Positions 63,273 through 64,000 of a DNA stretch of 64,000 nt are shown here, piece after piece; positions within the stretch are counted from its first letter, which is position 1; the number at the start of each line of letters is the position of its first letter. The notes beneath the pieces are model-generated. The model was not told the origin of the DNA, made no database searches, and saw only the letters and a program-made list of their open reading frames with translations. The DNA comes from Azotobacter chroococcum (GTDB taxonomy: Bacteria > Pseudomonadota > Gammaproteobacteria > Pseudomonadales > Pseudomonadaceae), in contig NZ_SMMU01000006.1 in assembly GCF_004339665.1 (NCBI RefSeq), forward strand, positions 1-64,000, read 5' to 3'. A program made the translations under genes and the position numbers.

Positions 63273-64000
63273 ATGTTGTTGGCGAGTGAGAATAAAGCCG
63301 CTCAGGACGAGCGCGATCCTGTCCGCAATCTTGCTCCGCAACCGCGCACTGTCGCGGAAACCGGGCTGGCGGAGAATTTCCTGGCTGACCTGCTCTGCAA
63401 GCATCTGCACGATGCCGGCGTGCTGGATATGCCGCGGCTGGTGCAGCGCCTGGCACTGACCGGTCCTGTGCTGGAGGAGCTATTGGCCTTCCTGCGCAAG
63501 GAGGGGCGTGTCGAGGTGCTGGGGCAGGGCGGTGGTCAGGGTCTGCGCTATGGCCTGACCGAGCGCGGTCGCGCCTCGGCCAAGGATGCCCTGTTGCGCA
63601 GCGGCTATATCGGCCCGGCGCCCTTTCCAGTGGAGCGCTATCGTGAGCTGCTCAAGGCGCAGTCGGTGCACGGCTGCCAAGTCAATGCAGACAACCTGCG
63701 CGAGGCCTTCACGGGCACCGTGATGCGCGACGGGCTGCTCGACCAGCTCGGCCCGGCGATGAATTCCGGGCGGGCGATCATGATCTATGGGCCACCCGGC
63801 ACCGGCAAGACCTATATCAGCCAGCGGCTGATCCGCCTGCTCCGCGAGGCGATCTGGATTCCCCATGCCATCGCCATCAACGAGGCGGTAGTGGAGATCT
63901 TCGATCCCCAGCTGCATCAGCCGCTTGCCCAGGGTGAGCCGCGCACCCTGCGCCTCGACGAGGGCGTCGACCGCCGCCTGGTGCAGTGCCGCCGGCCGAT
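63273..64000 (+). CDS. AAA ATPase, Flp-locus associated, truncated by window
   Basis: The frame runs from ATG 63273 with AGGGAG 9 bases upstream to the window end without a stop, 242 complete codons. The first ~135 residues resemble a winged-helix-like region (LLAFLRKEGRVEVLGQGGGQGLRYGLTERGR). The ATPase starts near residue 155 with Walker A YGPPGTGKTYISQRLI near residue 174. The later motifs lie beyond the window. Similar ATPases occur in Flp pilus gene clusters of Pseudomonas-type bacteria; the role is not established. It follows the peptidase gene by 17 bases. Confidence 0.8.
   Translation, partial: MLLASENKAAQDERDPVRNLAPQPRTVAETGLAENFLADLLCKHLHDAGVLDMPRLVQRLALTGPVLEELLAFLRKEGRVEVLGQGGGQGLRYGLTERGRASAKDALLRSGYIGPAPFPVERYRELLKAQSVHGCQVNADNLREAFTGTVMRDGLLDQLGPAMNSGRAIMIYGPPGTGKTYISQRLIRLLREAIWIPHAIAINEAVVEIFDPQLHQPLAQGEPRTLRLDEGVDRRLVQCRRP

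Overview
The window is a chromosomal segment of a high-GC gammaproteobacterium of the family Pseudomonadaceae. The evidence is the Pseudomonas-type content and order of the ccm, smc-zipA-ligA and rapA-alkB blocks, the lsfA-ssu operon, a ccoM gene, and a FleN protein of Pseudomonas type. An Azotobacter-like organism is a reasonable guess, because fleN stands alone next to the cytochrome c maturation genes without the chemotaxis and flagellar genes that separate them in P. aeruginosa. I cannot prove the genus from sequence alone.

Layout. 1-6.7 kb: a dabA-dabB-sulP set for uptake of dissolved inorganic carbon. 7-10 kb: three overlapping genes for a glycosyltransferase, a DUF2334 deacetylase-like protein and a UPF0104 membrane protein. 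9.9-12.7 kb: small stress-type genes (cold shock protein, DUF2789, universal stress protein, HNH nuclease). 12.9-25.8 kb: a SNF2 helicase, then a DctB/DctD-type (MifS/MifR-like) two-component pair, a KgtP-like MFS carrier and a TAXI-type TRAP transporter. Both transporter genes carry a -24/-12 promoter with matching upstream palindromes. A 265-bp MITE sits exactly between the helicase stop codon and the kinase start codon. 25.9-28.1 kb: a group II truncated haemoglobin downstream of an AAA ATPase of unknown role. 28.4-34.8 kb: sulfur-starvation genes, with sbp divergent from lsfA-ssuEADCB. 34.9-35.4 kb: two tandem tRNA-Ala(GGC)/tRNA-Glu(TTC) pairs. 35.5-45.5 kb: sodC, an orphan fleN, the full ccmABCDEFGHI operon with a trailing lipoprotein gene, and a potassium channel. 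45.7-54 kb: moaA, smc, zipA, ligA, with a possible small RNA or attenuator between smc and zipA. 54.1-59.9 kb: rapA, alkB, a small basic protein, an IclR regulator and a TIM-barrel isomerase. 60.3-60.5 kb: the 36-residue cbb3 oxidase subunit gene ccoM behind an Anr box. 60.6-64 kb: an O-antigen-ligase-like protein, then an AT-richer Flp pilin and prepilin peptidase, and an AAA ATPase cut by the window end.

How the genes work together. The ccm operon matures c-type cytochromes, including those of the cbb3 oxidase to which CcoM belongs. Together with the truncated haemoglobin this points to a respiratory lifestyle tuned to low oxygen. The kinase/regulator pair most likely senses a C4/C5 dicarboxylate and drives both carriers through sigma-54. 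The ssu block liberates sulfite from alkanesulfonates, and LsfA protects against peroxide under sulfate limitation. No CRISPR array, prophage or transposase gene was found. The least explained items are the MITE, the haemoglobin/AAA ATPase pair, the three-gene glycolipid-like operon and the smc-zipA leader.
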